A program made the position numbers and the translations under genes. Positions 27,714 through 62,439 of a stretch of 64,000 bases of DNA are shown piece after piece. The stretch's first letter is position 1, and each line of letters starts with the position of its first letter. The notes beneath the pieces are model-generated. The model worked only from the letters and a program-made list of their open reading frames with translations, ran no database searches and was not told where the DNA came from. The stretch comes from Zeus faber. Taxonomy: Eukaryota > Chordata > Actinopteri > Zeiformes > Zeidae. Location: contig OY482851.1 of assembly GCA_960531495.1 (NCBI GenBank), positions 26,944,033 through 27,008,032 of the forward strand. The letters run 5' to 3'.

Positions 27714-29349
27714 TTTATTTCTTCACACAGACACACTTGGCAAGACAGAACACAAGGAAAAAAAAAAAAGGAAAGCACATTCTCCAAGCGATCTACTGCA
27801 CTGGGACAGCCCTCCGCCGTCGAGCTGAAGTACTCACCAACGCAATGAACATTCAAGAAAAGAAAGAATAAGCACAGGCCAAATACTTCACGAGTGCACA
27901 GCAGTTTCTATTTTGTTCCAGCAGGTATTGCATCTATGTTTTCCTGTTTAAATACTTTATCCTATGTAGTTTTCAGCAACATTTAAAGTTCTCTAAAATG
28001 CATAAGACTGTAATTTAAGCTTTGGTATGCACGGTTTCTTTAGCTTTTATTGGACTTAAAAATGACACTTTTTGTTTGAGGTAAGTGTACCGACTGCATT
28101 TTGGCAGCAGATCGTCCTGCTCCTGGTTAGAAAAGACGATGGATCTGGGCACGCGATCAACTGTCACAATGATGGCAAATCTACACGAGCATGATGCACA
28201 ATCCATTAAGACATTAAAATATGCACATGCTTTAGGCAAGATTTTTTTTAATTGAATGTTATCAATGACGAATAGGCATTTAACCAATGAAAATACTAAA
28301 TTGGCTAAAAAATAAATGCTTCATCAAGTTACCCTTCCCACTGGCATTTTTTTTTTTTTTAGGTCCAAAGTACACTCAGAGCCCTTCATGAAATGGATCA
28401 ACTAAGGCAACAAGAAGCTCGAGTCAATAAGGGCACTGGAAATGAAAAGGTGTGCAAAGCAACTTAACTATCAAGCGACCGGTTGAATTGCATGGCATTG
28501 CTCGTTCTCGACAAAAGCTAAGCATGGTGAAGAGTGACCTACATTTAAAAACCTTAAACACAAACTCTTAACTTGCACCCTTTACAGTACTAAGTGGCCC
28601 TGTGCTTCGGTTTTCTGCACTGCTAGTGTATAGAACAAAATGCTAGCGTGACAGAGCAGCCTTTACGGCAGTCTGCTGATATGTTTCCAAAAGGCAATAA
28701 GTCCATGTAAGTTACTCAATATTGTGAAAAATGCAGTACTCTCTGTGGCAACCGCAAAATCAGATGCGGGGGCGTCATTGGGACACAAATGCATAAAGAT
28801 AGTTCAAAGTGGTGACCAATTCACCACAGACATTTTTACGGTGCAAACCAAGCCATAAATCGGCCATTCAAAAGAATGTCTTAAAAAAAGCATTTTTGCT
28901 ATTATCACCTACAAATACTCAACACCAACAAGTAAAATACCCAACAAACAACACACTTCACTTTGTTTTCCCAATTAAAATGAATGGTTTAAGTGTACAA
29001 GTGTGAGCAATCCCTTTTTAAAGATTTTGAGCGCAACCATACTCTGTACTGAGATGGCTGAAAAAGGAACTAAAGTAGATAGCTTAGCTTGTAACAGATG
29101 AAAAGCGCCATTTTCATCAAGTTCACGCCTGGGAGTTGTGCCAGCATCGCTGGATGAACACATCTAGAGAGGTAGACGTTGCTCTACTGTCTTGCAAGTG
29201 CATTACGCCTTTAAACCCCAAGCAACATAAGAATAGGGAAATGAGAGGTTCGATGAGAGTTTTCTGGTATTGCCATTTTGACTCTGAAGTGTACTTTAAG
29301 TGGAAGATGGTGTTTGATGACAGTGTTTGGGCTTCAGTGCTTTCTAGAC
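27714..29349 (-). other. dgcr8: Probable dgcr8 3' untranslated region
   Basis: From the dgcr8 stop codon down to TTTATT near 27714-27719, which is AATAAA on the gene strand. No other gene or mobile element was recognised. Extent inferred. Confidence 0.5.
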
Positions 29350-32300
29350 TTAGACGTCGACAGTGCAAAGGGGCTCGCTCCCTGGCTGGGCGGACTCCAT
29401 GACGGTCATCTTGGGCTTCTTCCTGGTCTCCTCCTGTAACAGGCAGGCAAGGTGGCTTATTAGGTTTGGAATGTGTAAGATGAGGCTGCATTTCAACATC
29501 ATGATGCTTGAGTGTTAATATCATACACTGTGGATGAAAATTCTATTTGAAATGGGAGGATTAGTAAACAGTCTGTACCCTCTCCTTGGCCAGCTTGGTC
29601 ATCTCTTCTTGCAGTTTGTTCAGGATGTGAAGGTTTGGCTTGTTCTTTTTGGCATACTGCTGAAGCTCAATCACACTCTTGTCAGAGTTTTCCTGCAAAA
29701 GGAGGATTTGTTTTGAAGTAAATTAGTGTGAGAGCACGCCTGGCTTATTACCTGCAGCTAGACAAGGGACAGAATATCCATCCAAAAAAAATGTGCAAGG
29801 AACCCTCTGGAATTGTAGGGTGGAGGGGAAAAAACCTTGACTCACCAAGTGTATTTATAATTAGACGATAGATATTTTCAATGTAGCTACCTGTTAACAA
29901 CTATCAAGATGGATGAATTAGAAGACGGGTTGCTAAAATAAAAAAGGAAGCTTTCTGATATAAATTTTCCACAACAGAGCTAACTTAATGCACAAACCCC
30001 TGAGTTGCTTCAGCTTACCTTCTTCACCATCTTATTGCTCTCTCGGCCGTACATACGCAGCAGGGAGCCCCAGTTCTTCACATGGGGGTGAAGCATTTGC
30101 AGGATCTTCTGAGACGCCAGCTGCTTGCCTACCCTCTTGTTCTTGCCTGCAGATGGAGAGATTTGCAAACATGACCATGACCTGCAGCACACGGCAGGCC
30201 CCACATCTAAAGAAGCAGCTGGCTTCAGGCCATGAAGCTTAGAGCTCAGCAGCAAAAACAGGTCAATCTTTATACTGGTATAAATTGTAATTTATAGTTA
30301 CTATAGGGATGAATAGTCAACAGGAACTCAAACGGTCTTGTCATTTGCACTTACACCAGCCACGCACGGTGTGCTTGCCACATGCCATCACATATTCACT
30401 CTTCTGGTTCTTCCCTGGAATCACTTCAAACTTAATGCTGGTGTCTCCCATTCCATGGTTTCTGTGAGCATAAAATAGAAAAGGTTTCCTTCCTAAACAG
30501 ACACATTGGCTCTGAAGAGAGACGCCGTTTGCTTTATTTGCTGGAGATCTCACACCCCGATTGGACTGGCGGTTCTTACCTTTTAAGGCACTCATGGAGA
30601 ATCTGATAGGGCGAGAGGAGACCTGCCTTGTTGGTCAGCTCATACACCCGCGAGTCTTCAATACTGATATGATTAAAATACTGTGGATGGGAACACCGTT
30701 CAATTAAGAACACACATATTGGGCTAAGCGCTTTCTTGATGACACCAGGAGCGTTTTGGTGGATGGCAAAATACAAAAGAATCAACTGCTTATCCCACTG
30801 ACAATAGTTCTACAGCTGCATATTTTGCGTTAAAGCACAGACTGAAAAGAGTCCTCGGCCACTAAGATTACCTCCAGTTCGTCGCCCTCAACAGGCTTCT
30901 CCTCAGACGCCTGCTTCACAAAGTCAGGGATGAGGATTTCCAGTGTGGCTCGAGCTGCAGGAAAACAGTTGGAAAAGCCACTCATTTATGTTTCTGCATA
31001 AAAACTAAAAAAGGCAACAACAAACAGACATATATACAGTCTTAGGACAACTTAACAGTTGGCAGAACCCACCAGCTTTATTCTTGGCAAGTTTTTTACT
31101 GCTTGCAGTTCCTGTGCCGTACGTTACTCCATCTATAATGACTGAGGCACCGAAGGGTTCACTTGGGTTCTCTGTGGGATATGAAGTCACAAGTCAACCA
31201 GTGTTGGAACAGAACAATGTCATTTCGTAACAAATAATTACATTCATGCGTACTTCTTCCATTATCTTCTTGCCTTAGAGGGCTGATATTTCAGATAACT
31301 TAGAATGTACAAAATCTTGGAAAGCCCTTTGAGAAAACTCACCACATTCAAAGAAGTTGTAAACGGGTCGGACCTTTAGGACACGTTGCATATATTCGTG
31401 AAGGATGCAAACTTCGGATTTTCCATTGGGGTTGATAACAAATTCTGAAAAGACAGACACAAGGCTCGGCATCAGACGAGTAACAACACAATAAATATGA
31501 ACACTGACACACCAGTTAACAGATTGGGGGGAGGTTCTTCCCGCAGGCAGACTTTTAAACAGTAATTAAACGCCTGTTTATGTGGGGGTTTTACCTTTCT
31601 TGGTGGGCGCGTCTTGGACAGAGAGGGTGATGAGCTTCTGGTTGGCAGGGAGGATGGGCCTCTCCGACTCGGCCTGCTTCCTCTTCATGTCCCTGTTGAA
31701 CTGCCGGCGCTCGGCCCAGGTGCGGAACTTCTTCACGGTCACTTGCTCAAAGTCAAAACACTTCTCTAAGTAACCACGGAACTCCTCGATGTCTGGGCGA
31801 CGACGGGCCGATGGGAGGAAAACAATATATTAAACAGCAACCCCTTACAATTTCATCGATGGGAGAGAGTAGAAACCATAACAAATTAGCTTAACTATCC
31901 TAAAGTTGTTTGTGGTATTTTCCAATGGCCATGCTGATACTTGAATAAATATTTCCCCTTTTGTTGGTTACTGAACTTAAAGACAAAGTTAAATGATGAA
32001 TCAAAATATTTATGGGAACCGGTGCAAAACTGCAACATTTGCAGAATAATTATAATAGTGTCAGCGCTAATATACTGTTTATGTATGAAGGTTACATAAT
32101 AAGATTCCTCCACAGACATTTTCCCTGTGAAAGGACTAAATGACTTATATGGACTGATATGACTTACTAAGAAGTGTCCTTTGTGGTCAAATCAAAATAA
32201 ATTATGAAAAAACTCCTGCAGAGCTGCCTTCAACACCGTAACAAGCACGCACCTATGGACTCGTCCTTGCACACCTCCACCTTGGCCTTGACCTGTCCCA

Positions 32301-35300
32301 GGGCTCCTTGGGCCGTGTCGAAGGCGCGGGTCTCCTTGACCTGCGTGCCGGGCAAGGAGTCACCCGGGGGTGGGGTGGGGGTGGGGCCATCCTCCTGCTC
32401 CTGGGCCGTAGAATCCGGCTCCTCAGCCCTCTCGCCCTCATCGACCGCCTTGGCGGGAGACACCTCGGCTGCGGGCGTCACCTCGCCGTTGAGCTCCCGC
32501 TCCTCCTGCGCCTTCATTTTCTTGTAGTGCAGACAGGGAACGCTGCTGGTGGGAGGGTCGTGTTTCTGTGCCGGGAGAATGGAATAGATTGCGATGCATT
32601 GCAGTCGGTGGAAGCTTTTGGGTTTGTATACATTTATAATCCTTGATTTCTCCCCATTTGAAGGTCAGAGTTTAGTGTGGTGTACGACATGAAAACAATG
32701 ACTATGATCGAGGGCTTGTGACTTAACTCTCAATTATTCTTCACTACAAAAACATAAGATTACTGGATCTACAAATCATATCTGGGACCAGTGCTACATA
32801 AAGTGCCGATCTCATTTTACACCCTTGAAATATTTTAGGCATTTCCCTGTGTTTCAACGGTCCTTTCCCTGCCAAAGAAACTAATTTGCAAATCAGAAAG
32901 ATATCTCTCAATTGGAGTAACAATTTTCACCTGATCAGTTGCAGAACAAGGTTGTTAATTATTTAATGTGACTTTCCAAGCTGTCCGTTGGCCGGGAGAA
33001 TTTATAAAGTTAACATAAGACTGGTATTAGTATATGACTGATAAAATTCTTAATTTAAAAACTATATTTACAAGTCTGTGATTGGGAACAATGCCGGTAG
33101 TATATTTTCTAGACCTAAAAAATGTGGTATTATTCAAAATACCCAAACATGGAGACCACTATATTGCTCCATCTCACCCTGATGCTACCAGTGCCCAGGA
33201 AGTATGGTCTGGACCAGGTGACCACCCTGGTCTCCCTGTGCAGATACACTGGAATGCCCGAGTTATGGAATGTCATGATCCATCCGTCAGGAAGTGGCTC
33301 AGTGGGTGGCCGCCCCCGACCTTAGAGAAGGGAGCACAATCACTACAATGGTACAGTTTCTATGAGAGATTTGAGGAAAAAACTACATGCGGACAACCAT
33401 AGACAGGCATCTACACACAGAAATGTCTCATTGTTAACCACCGTTTCAGCAGCTGAAAAGAATGAAACTACAATATTTGTTGGGAAAATAAACACCACAA
33501 CCCAAGCTTCAAAGCAGCGAATTTTGTGGATAAAAGGGCAAAGCCTTCCTTCCAGAACAAATCCTGCATCGGAAAAATTTTCCAATCATGTGGATCAACA
33601 GAAAGGTAACTTGCCTAGTGACAGTTCAAGGGGGGGGGGGGGGGTAGAAAGACACCAAGGGCAGCACAGTACATCATCTTGTTCAGAAAATTTTACAAAA
33701 ACAGATTGCGAGGAAGGTTATGCTACAACCTTCACCATTACCGTTAAAAAAAAAAAAAACCCTGGCCACTTTCCAGAACTCGGCACACTGACACCAGCAA
33801 ATCCACCCACTCACTCTTCAAGACAGTCTTTATTTTGGTCATCATGGGCTGAACGCCTCCTTCCCCATCCGACGGGTGGTCACTGTCACCGGCATACTTG
33901 TCCTCGGCCAGACGCATCTTTTTGGCAACCGGCAGGCCTTCCTCCAGCAGAGCGTCCACGTCGTTGTCAAACTCCTCCTGAAAGAGGTGACGGTTAGCTC
34001 CGAGACGGAAGACACGGCCTGTGGACTCCAGTCCAGGCAGCCCTTAAAAGCCTCAAAATAAATTGGAATCTATCACTAAAACTTTGGGATATACACCGAT
34101 CAGCCACAACATTAAAGCCACCACTAATTACCACTAATATTGTGTAACTCCCCCATGTGCCGCCAAAACAGCTCTGACCCGTCAAGGCACAGACTCCACA
34201 AGACCGCTGAAGGTGTCCTGTGGTATCCCCAGGTAAACAATGCACACGCACCTGGCCATCCACGTGACACATCAGACCAGGCCACCTTCTTCCATTACTA
34301 CATGGTCCAGTTCTGACGCTCACGTGCCCATTGTAGGCACTTTTGGCAGTGGACAGGGGTCAGCATGGGCACGCTGATCAGTCTGCGGCTACGCAGCCTC
34401 ATACGCAGCAAGCTGTGATGCACTGTGTGTTCTGACACCTTTCTATCATAGCAGCATTAACTTTTTCAGCAATTTGTGCAACAGTAGCTCTTCTGTGGGA
34501 TCGGACTAGAGGGCTAGACTTCACTCCCCACACTCATCAATAAGCCCATTACCCTGTCAGCAGTTGACCTGTTTTCCACTTTTGGTTGGTCCTAACCATT
34601 ACATACTTGGAACACCCCACAGGACCTGCCGTTTTGGAGATGCTCTGACAGTCGTCTTGCCGTCACAATTTGGTCCTTGTCAAAGCCGCTCAGATCATTA
34701 CACTTGCCCATTTTTCCTGCTTCCAAAACATCAACTTCAAGAACTGACTCTTCACTTGCTGCCTAATATATCCCACCCCTTGACAGATACCATTGGAACG
34801 AGATGAGCAGTGTTACTCACTTCACCTGGCAGTGGTTTTAATGTTGTGGCTGATCGTGTATGTATGTATGTATGTATGTATGTGTGTATGTATAGATAGG
34901 TTTTTTTTTTAGCATTAGGTAATCCCGTTGTATCCGTCAATGTATTTTTGGACATTTGTTTATAAGAAAGGATGTGTCCCATGTAGCGTCCCTGCAAACC
35001 ACCAAATGAATCCCTTGAAAACCTTAACTGAAAGGACAAAAAAGTCCTTCTAAGAGTTCCCTCATTACTTCTGAAGATTCTTGTGTCCAAGCAGCATCAA
35101 ACGTCTGGCAACAACAAATAGGACAAAATGATGAACCAGGCGAATGTGTGCACCATAACTAGCAGATGGTGTCAAGACAATTATTATTTTTTTTAATACG
35201 TACCTCGTAGGAGTAAGTTACGCCTTCCTCGTCGGCTTGCTCTTGCTGCGCTATCACCTCAGACCTAAAGCCGCCGCGCTCGCCCTCATCGGGATCCAGG

Positions 35301-35941
35301 AAGTTGTCACAGAAGTCGTCCAACTCGTCCAGCACTGCAAACTCTACCTTGTTCTCCATGTCTACCTCGACCTCCTCCAACCCGCCTCCTTCGACCGCCC
35401 CGTTCCCTACGCTGTAGCTACCCTGCGCCGCCACCAGCTCACTGCAGGCTAGCAACTCACCATTCAGGGCTCCTGCACTCGCTTCCCCACCCGCACCCTC
35501 CTGCCCTATGCCCGTGTACAACACCTTCCTGTCTTTACTGGCGCTGGCACTGTTGCTGCTGCTCTCGGTGAAGCTGACGCGGATCTTAACGTCTCGAAGC
35601 AGTTTGAGGTTGGGGAGGAACTTGGTGACTGGGGGCGCGTGCCGTGCCGTCCTGGGGCAGGGGGCACCGGGGGCGGCCTCATCTGAGAGGTGGCTACAGA
35701 AGGTTAGGGCTCCTTTGGCAAGGAGCTGCGGCTGCTGTTGAAGGTGCTGGGACTGTTCGTCCCCGTTCCCTGCTGGGGTGTGTGTGTATCCATCACCACC
35801 AGAGCTAACGTCCATTACCTCTGCGTCACTGGACGTTTGCAGGGGAGGTGGTGGAGGTGCTCTGCCGCCATCCTGGCCAAAATCGACAGGCGGCTCCAAG
35901 GGGAGGGGGGGTAGAATATCGTCTATGTCATCTATTTCCAT
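29350..35941 (-). CDS. dgcr8: Microprocessor subunit DGCR8
   Basis: Nuclear double-stranded-RNA-binding partner of Drosha that recognises primary microRNA hairpins. Exons in gene order: 35941-35204, 33977-33815, 33320-33178, 32565-32253, 31792-31595, 31444-31343, 31171-31073, 30954-30872, 30680-30580, 30461-30355, 30146-30019, 29692-29579, 29433-29350. Phases agree, giving 790 residues (human 773). Residues 1-300 are acidic and low complexity, with [18 protein letters not shown] as in vertebrate orthologues. The WW-type domain lies at about 310-340 ([19 protein letters not shown]), in an exon easily missed because longer frames run on the other strand. [11 protein letters not shown] at about 355-365 keeps the Pro-Cys haem ligand (Cys about 359). 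Two dsRNA-binding domains follow (about 519-590 and 614-700), then the Drosha-binding tail ending CTVDV. The start is the first ATG in the exon (MEIDDIDD), since the frame upstream has only a GTG. Confidence 0.95.
32566..33177. other. dgcr8 intron, no feature recognised
   Basis: AT-rich DNA between the haem-ligand exon and the WW exon; nothing recognised. Confidence 0.5.
34094..34858. mobile_element. Tc1-like non-autonomous transposon
   Basis: Starts CACCGATCAGCCACAACATT and ends with its near complement (AATGTTGTGGCTGATCGTG), with TA on both sides (34092-34093 and 34859-34860). About 765 bp long, in the dgcr8 intron between exons 35204-35941 and 33815-33977. The interior is related to 51200-51682 and 56640-56950. 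No intact transposase frame. The terminus is a very common one in fish genomes. Confidence 0.85.
34859..34900. repeat. (TGTA)n microsatellite
   Basis: Several TGTA units directly at the right end of the Tc1-like element. Confidence 0.85.
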
Positions 35942-36541
35942 TACTTCTATTTGACCCTGCACCTAACAACACGAACAGGTGGAACAATCCTAAATCTGAC
36001 TCGTTTGGAGGCTTACACTTAAACTAAATGTAACTCCTGAACACATGCAGCAACACATCCCTGTATAGCCCGCGTTACCAGTGTTGGATATGCTAAGCTG
36101 ACTACATTGTTCTTTTCATTAATGTAGACAGCTTTTAGAATCACTGTCTCAATTATTGGAAATCACAATGCGTTCAGCTTAATGCGGGGTCTGGCCTCTG
36201 ATCATCCTCAGCTGGAGTCCTCTGAGCGGGGGGTGGGGGGGGAAAGGCAGAAAAGAAAATGAGTTAACGCGCTTAACGGCGGCCCTGTTGAGAGTGAAAT
36301 GCTTGCTACAATATCAAGGACGACGTCTTCACACACGTTCCAAGTTACTAGAGAAGCTGATAGCAAATGATGCCATTTGTAAATGTAATTCCACTGGCTG
36401 GGCTTAACGGTACGTGTTGAACCTGCAGCAGCGCCAGGCCCCATCATCACGGCTAACGAGCCACAGTCATCATGCAGGAGCCCGCAAATATTCCATATTT
36501 TTAAGCGACACAAACCAAGAACCGGCGGTGGGAATACTCAC

Positions 36542-36650
36542 CGATATACGAAACAATTGCTCCCTTCTGCCCGAACTCCTAATTACCCATTAAAACCATT
36601 TTAATCTCGAGGCGGCCCCGTGCAGCTTCGCCACTCGCTCCGCCATCTTG
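36542..36650 (-). other. dgcr8: Putative non-coding first exon of dgcr8
   Basis: A good donor (GTGAGT, read leftward from 36541) follows a GC-rich stretch at the edge of the CpG-rich promoter. The coding exon has an acceptor near 35963 (TTAG before GTGCAGGG), so a leader exon is required. The upper limit near 36650 is a guess. Confidence 0.5.
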
Positions 36651-36965
36651 CAGACTCCTGCGAAACGCAAAGGAACCCGGGAGGCCCGCCCTGGCGCCGG
36701 CTATACAAAAGGCGATTGGTCCGAAGGTCGAGTCGCGTTGACTAATCGGGAGCGCGAACGACTGCCGACAGGAAACGCTGTCAAAGGGACCGAGCCAATC
36801 AAACCAAACAGCGGCTCGCTCTTGGCCAATGGGCGGCATGCGCGTCTGGGTGCGGCGCATTGGATCCCCGCTGGATGCTGCTCGCCGCCACGCTGCGGCC
36901 GGGCCCCGCCGACGCCGCGCCCCGCCGGCGCCGGGCCCCGCGAATAGAGGGGAGAAGGGGGAGAA
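36600..36965. promoter_or_regulatory. dgcr8: CpG-rich dgcr8 promoter with CCAAT boxes
   Basis: Dense CpG sequence with four CCAAT motifs in either orientation (36715-36719 as ATTGG, 36795-36799, 36826-36830, 36859-36863 as ATTGG) and no clear TATA box. CCAAT motifs in this density fit NF-Y-driven housekeeping promoters. Transcription to the right has no visible gene. Confidence 0.65.
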
Positions 36966-37469
36966 GCAGCCCTCCCACTGGGTAACGTGTAAGAGGAGGA
37001 GCCACTCAAGTCGCAATCCCAAGTCTTTTCATTCAAATTCATAATTCTAAATCATATCCGGTCAGCCGCCGCATGGTAAGGAGTTTGTTTTTAATGATGA
37101 CCCTTCACTCCAAAGCTGTCTTTAATTTATGAGCGTTCATCAATTTTTAGCACGATTATCAAACCACATCCTTAAACATTTAGAAAGAAAAGGTGCTGAT
37201 TGCTTAATTATTCAAGGGGGTGTTTGTTTTTTAGGGATTCAAGCTCATAGGAATCAAACCATCGTTCTTGTTTAGTATATGCTGTATATATATATATATA
37301 TACACACACTTGTTTTTTTTTTTTGTATATAATAATTCATAATATTGCTAAAAGCCCAAACAGGATACATAAACACAGAACAGGAGTCAAATCAATCAAC
37401 GCAAAAATGTCTATGAAAAGCAGAATACAATTCAATATCTAACGGCACATCAAGATAACCATACAAGGT
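36966..37469. other. Intergenic stretch between dgcr8 and tango2
   Basis: AT-rich DNA with a short TA repeat near 37284-37302. No gene recognised. Confidence 0.5.
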
Positions 37470-37473
37470 GATG

Positions 37474-38493
37474 TTTTATTGTGAACATTTGGTTCCTACC
37501 AATGCAACTTTTGTTATGCATACGCTGAGGCTGACTGTATCAGCTGCCATCATTCCAAATCCTTGCTGTTGTACCGTGTGCTTAGATTGTTTTTCAGCGG
37601 CAGGCAGTTCTGCAATGCATCACCCTACCATGGAAGAGGTCAAAGCTGTAGTGCCAGAAACATTTTCAACACTCAGAGCTCCACCCAACTTGGCAAAGCA
37701 GATGCTAATACCTACTGAGAAGAAAAGGGAAGTAACTGATGACACGAAACACAGTTACAGTAAACAGTCTGTAACAATGATCATCTGGTTACTGTAAACA
37801 CAACCATAACATTAATTGTTATTTTTTTCCATATAAAATTGTGTGCTTTTCTCAATCAATGAAAGTGAGTTTCAGGTAAAAAATTATTTTAATTGAGAGA
37901 GTGGAACAGGGAGTACAGCTGTACATAGCTTGAAATGGTAGCAGATATACTGTACGAGGCCAAGAAAATCAAGACTTGTCATGAGGTAATCACAAAATTT
38001 AAACCCAATGTGTTGATTGATTACATTTTTAAAGCAGGACGTACATGTACGTGATCGGCAATGGATGAAAAGGTGAACAGTGAAAACCACAAACCCGCAT
38101 GTTTGACCACTTTCTCCAACTGCATAATGGTCATTCTTTGGCAATGCTTTTAATCATGATCTACACCAACACCCCCCCCATAAATCAACAAGGTGATCAC
38201 AGAAATTGATCAAATTGATTCAAATAACTCAGTAAAAATTAAATCAAAAAACGCAAATTAAATAGACTTAGGATGAGCATTTTTTTTTCTTTTTGCAATG
38301 AGAAAAGTGCAATTAATCTCCCTTTCCCTGGAAAGTGATACTTTCACCTCTATATCACAGCTTAGGCGACCGATGAGTCCTCATGGTTTCACGTCGCTAC
38401 GGTGAAAGTAGGATGACTGAGTCTGTCATTTGGGGAGCGCTGAGAGTAAGTAATGCCGAAAAGGCGAAGGGTTGCATCTGGTGGCGGTCACTC
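37474..38493 (-). other. tango2: Probable tango2 3' untranslated region
   Basis: From the tango2 stop to TTTATT at about 37474-37479 (AATAAA on the gene strand). No coding potential seen. Extent inferred. Confidence 0.4.
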
Positions 38494-59967
<21,474 letters not shown>

Positions 59968-60868
59968 TCAAAGCTTGCTCATGCTTGCAATGTTGGATCT
60001 GAACCAGCTAAGCAAACAGGTAAAGCGAGTGAGTGTCTTGCAAGGTAAAAATAAAGGTTCTGTTTTGGAAGATCGTGTGCCAAGTTGTGAAGAGACACGA
60101 AAGACAGTGTGAGCAACCGAGTGAACGAGCGCCGTAATAAAAAGAGAAAAATAGATTAAGAAAAAAATGTGATAAATGGGTTATTAGTTAATTGTGAAAG
60201 CAGTTTAGGCATGTTGTTCACCCAACATCTGGCACACATTTGCAATAATTTAACAATGTGAAATTGGAAAATATAACTTTGTCAACACTGAGAATATTTT
60301 CTGCATTATGGGTGAATCTCCCAGTTGGGTTTGAGTCCTGCCATATTTGAGGATCTAGTTGTGTTTTAAATTGATCTATTATGTTCTCGTTTGTGTCCTT
60401 TCGTTGGTTTTACCACTTTGTTTCTATACTTGCCTTAGTATAAACAGAAAATAACCGCCATGCCTATATGTCGTCTTACTACCACTGTCAAAGTTAATGT
60501 TACCGAACATGGAACAAAACAAAAATCAGCTTTGCCAACGAGGCTGGATCACATACGATGGCATTAAGACCTTGTCGGTAAGACTGTTGACAATAACATT
60601 TAAGAAGTTAACCTGACGCTGACAATCTGACAACTGTCTGCCATGTTTAAGTAGCACTTGTTAAATTAGCCTAATGCTAGCCAGGGTTTCGGCTAGCACT
60701 ATTTTGTGAGCAGTGACTGCACAGACAACACAGCGGACCTTCACTCCCTTCCGCTGTTGGGCTTAATCACTGACAGACTTCTTCGCAGTGTGATCGTCCG
60801 CATTATCGTTTACTTTGGCCGGGTATGAAACTAGTAAGCTAACACCACTCAGCGCTGACAATACTCAC

Positions 60869-60960
60869 TGCCCCTCTCCGCTCGTGGTCGTCAACTTGTG
60901 CTGCGTTCCGGCGAAACTCGGAAATCGGCAATTCCGAGATAAATGTGTTAAATTTTCTCC
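60869..60960 (-). other. tango2: Putative non-coding first exon of tango2
   Basis: A donor read leftward from 60868 (GTGAGTATTG) follows GC-richer sequence containing TTCCGGAA-like ETS motifs near 60960, the only promoter-like stretch upstream of the first coding exon. The transcription start is not determined. Confidence 0.4.
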
Positions 60961-61246
60961 GTTCCGGAAAAATAGACGCCCGCAGCACTGGACTTATTTT
61001 TTCATATATATATATATATATAACCCCAGCTATCGCCGCTTGTATATATATTGTATATTTGTTGTTCTTTTTAAAATTTATTTTTTGTTAATTAATTTTT
61101 ATTTTGTGTGTCTGGCCGATCATTTGCGCTTCTACCAAGAGGCGTTCGGATTTGTCCAGGTTCCAAACTCGATGGAATGCAGCATTGACAGCTGAGCCGT
61201 CTCGTCAAACGAGCTTTACTGGATGTGGACTCCAGCTGCTGCCTGT

Positions 61247-62175
61247 ATCTATACCCTTTACTCCACTGCATTTCAATATCTATACCCTTTACTCCACTGC
61301 ATTTCAATATCTATACCCTTTACTCCACTGCTTTTCAATATCTATACCCTTTACTCCACTGCATTTCAATATCTATACCCTTTACTCCACTGCTTTTCAA
61401 TATCTATACCCTTTACTCCACTGCATTTCAATATCTATACCCTTTACTCCACTGCATTTCAATATCTATACCCTTTACTCCACTGCATTTCAATATCTAT
61501 ACCCTTTACTCCACTGCATTTCAATATCTATACCCTTTACTCCACTGCATTTCAATATCTATACCCTTTACTCCACTGCATTTCAATATCTATACCTTTT
61601 ACTCCACTGCATTTCAATATCTATACCCTTTACTCCACTGCATTTCAATATCTATACCCTTTACTCCACTGCATTTCAATATCTATACCTTTTACTCCAC
61701 TGCATTTCAATATACATACCTTTTACTCCACTGCATTTCAATATCTATACCTTTTACTCCACTGCATTTCAGTACTGATACGTTTTACTCCACTGCATTT
61801 CAATATCTATACCTTTTACTCCACTGCATTTCAGTACTGATATGTTTTACTCCACTGCATTTCAATATCTATACCTTTTACTCCACTGCATTTCAATATC
61901 TATACGTTTTACTCCACTGCATTTCAATATCTATACCTTTTACTCCACTGCATTTCAATATCTATACGTTTTACTCCACTGCATTTCAATATCTATACCT
62001 TTTACTCCACTGCATTTCAATATCTATACGTTTTACTCCACTTCATTTCATTGTCTATACATTTTTTTCCACTACATTTCGACATCTATACCTTTTACTC
62101 CACTACATTTTAATATCTATATCTTGTACTCCATTACATTTCAATATTTATACCTTTTACACGACTACATTTCTA
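61247..62175. repeat. 31-bp minisatellite, about 30 copies
   Basis: Unit: ATCTATACCCTTTACTCCAC followed by TGCATTTCAAT. Units are near-identical from 61247 to about 61690. Variants (ACCTTTT, ACGTTTT, CAGTACTGATA) then appear, and the last five units drift. Because 31 is not a multiple of three, the long frames across it repeat a 31-residue peptide and are not genes. Confidence 0.97.
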
Positions 62176-62439
62176 GCAAAGTCGTGTTACTTTTATTTGA
62201 ACATGTTTAATTATTATTATTATCAGAATTGTGCACATATCATTTGTATATCTTTACAAAACAGCTGTGGCTTGACCCATAAATCTGCTGATTTAGAACT
62301 GCTCTGAATGATCAATAACAATAAGATTCAATTTCATTGAGTGTTTTATTTTCATTATGTTATATTATTAAATATATTATATGATAATATTTTATATTAT
62401 CACCAATACTTACTTTTGTTACTTGTAATCATGACGTGC

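Noticed and set aside
33082-33402. 106-codon plus-strand frame
   Set aside because: It overlaps, on the opposite strand, the exon that encodes the DGCR8 WW-type domain with correct splice sites.
35942-35962. Upstream GTG start for dgcr8
   Set aside because: It lies next to the splice acceptor and is not an ATG; the next in-frame ATG gives the expected start of the protein.
61247-62175. Possible CRISPR-like array
   Set aside because: Units are contiguous with no unique spacers, and the genome is eukaryotic.
61104-62307. Overlapping frames of 205-360 codons in all three plus frames
   Set aside because: All are produced by the 31-bp minisatellite, whose unit length shifts frame each copy.
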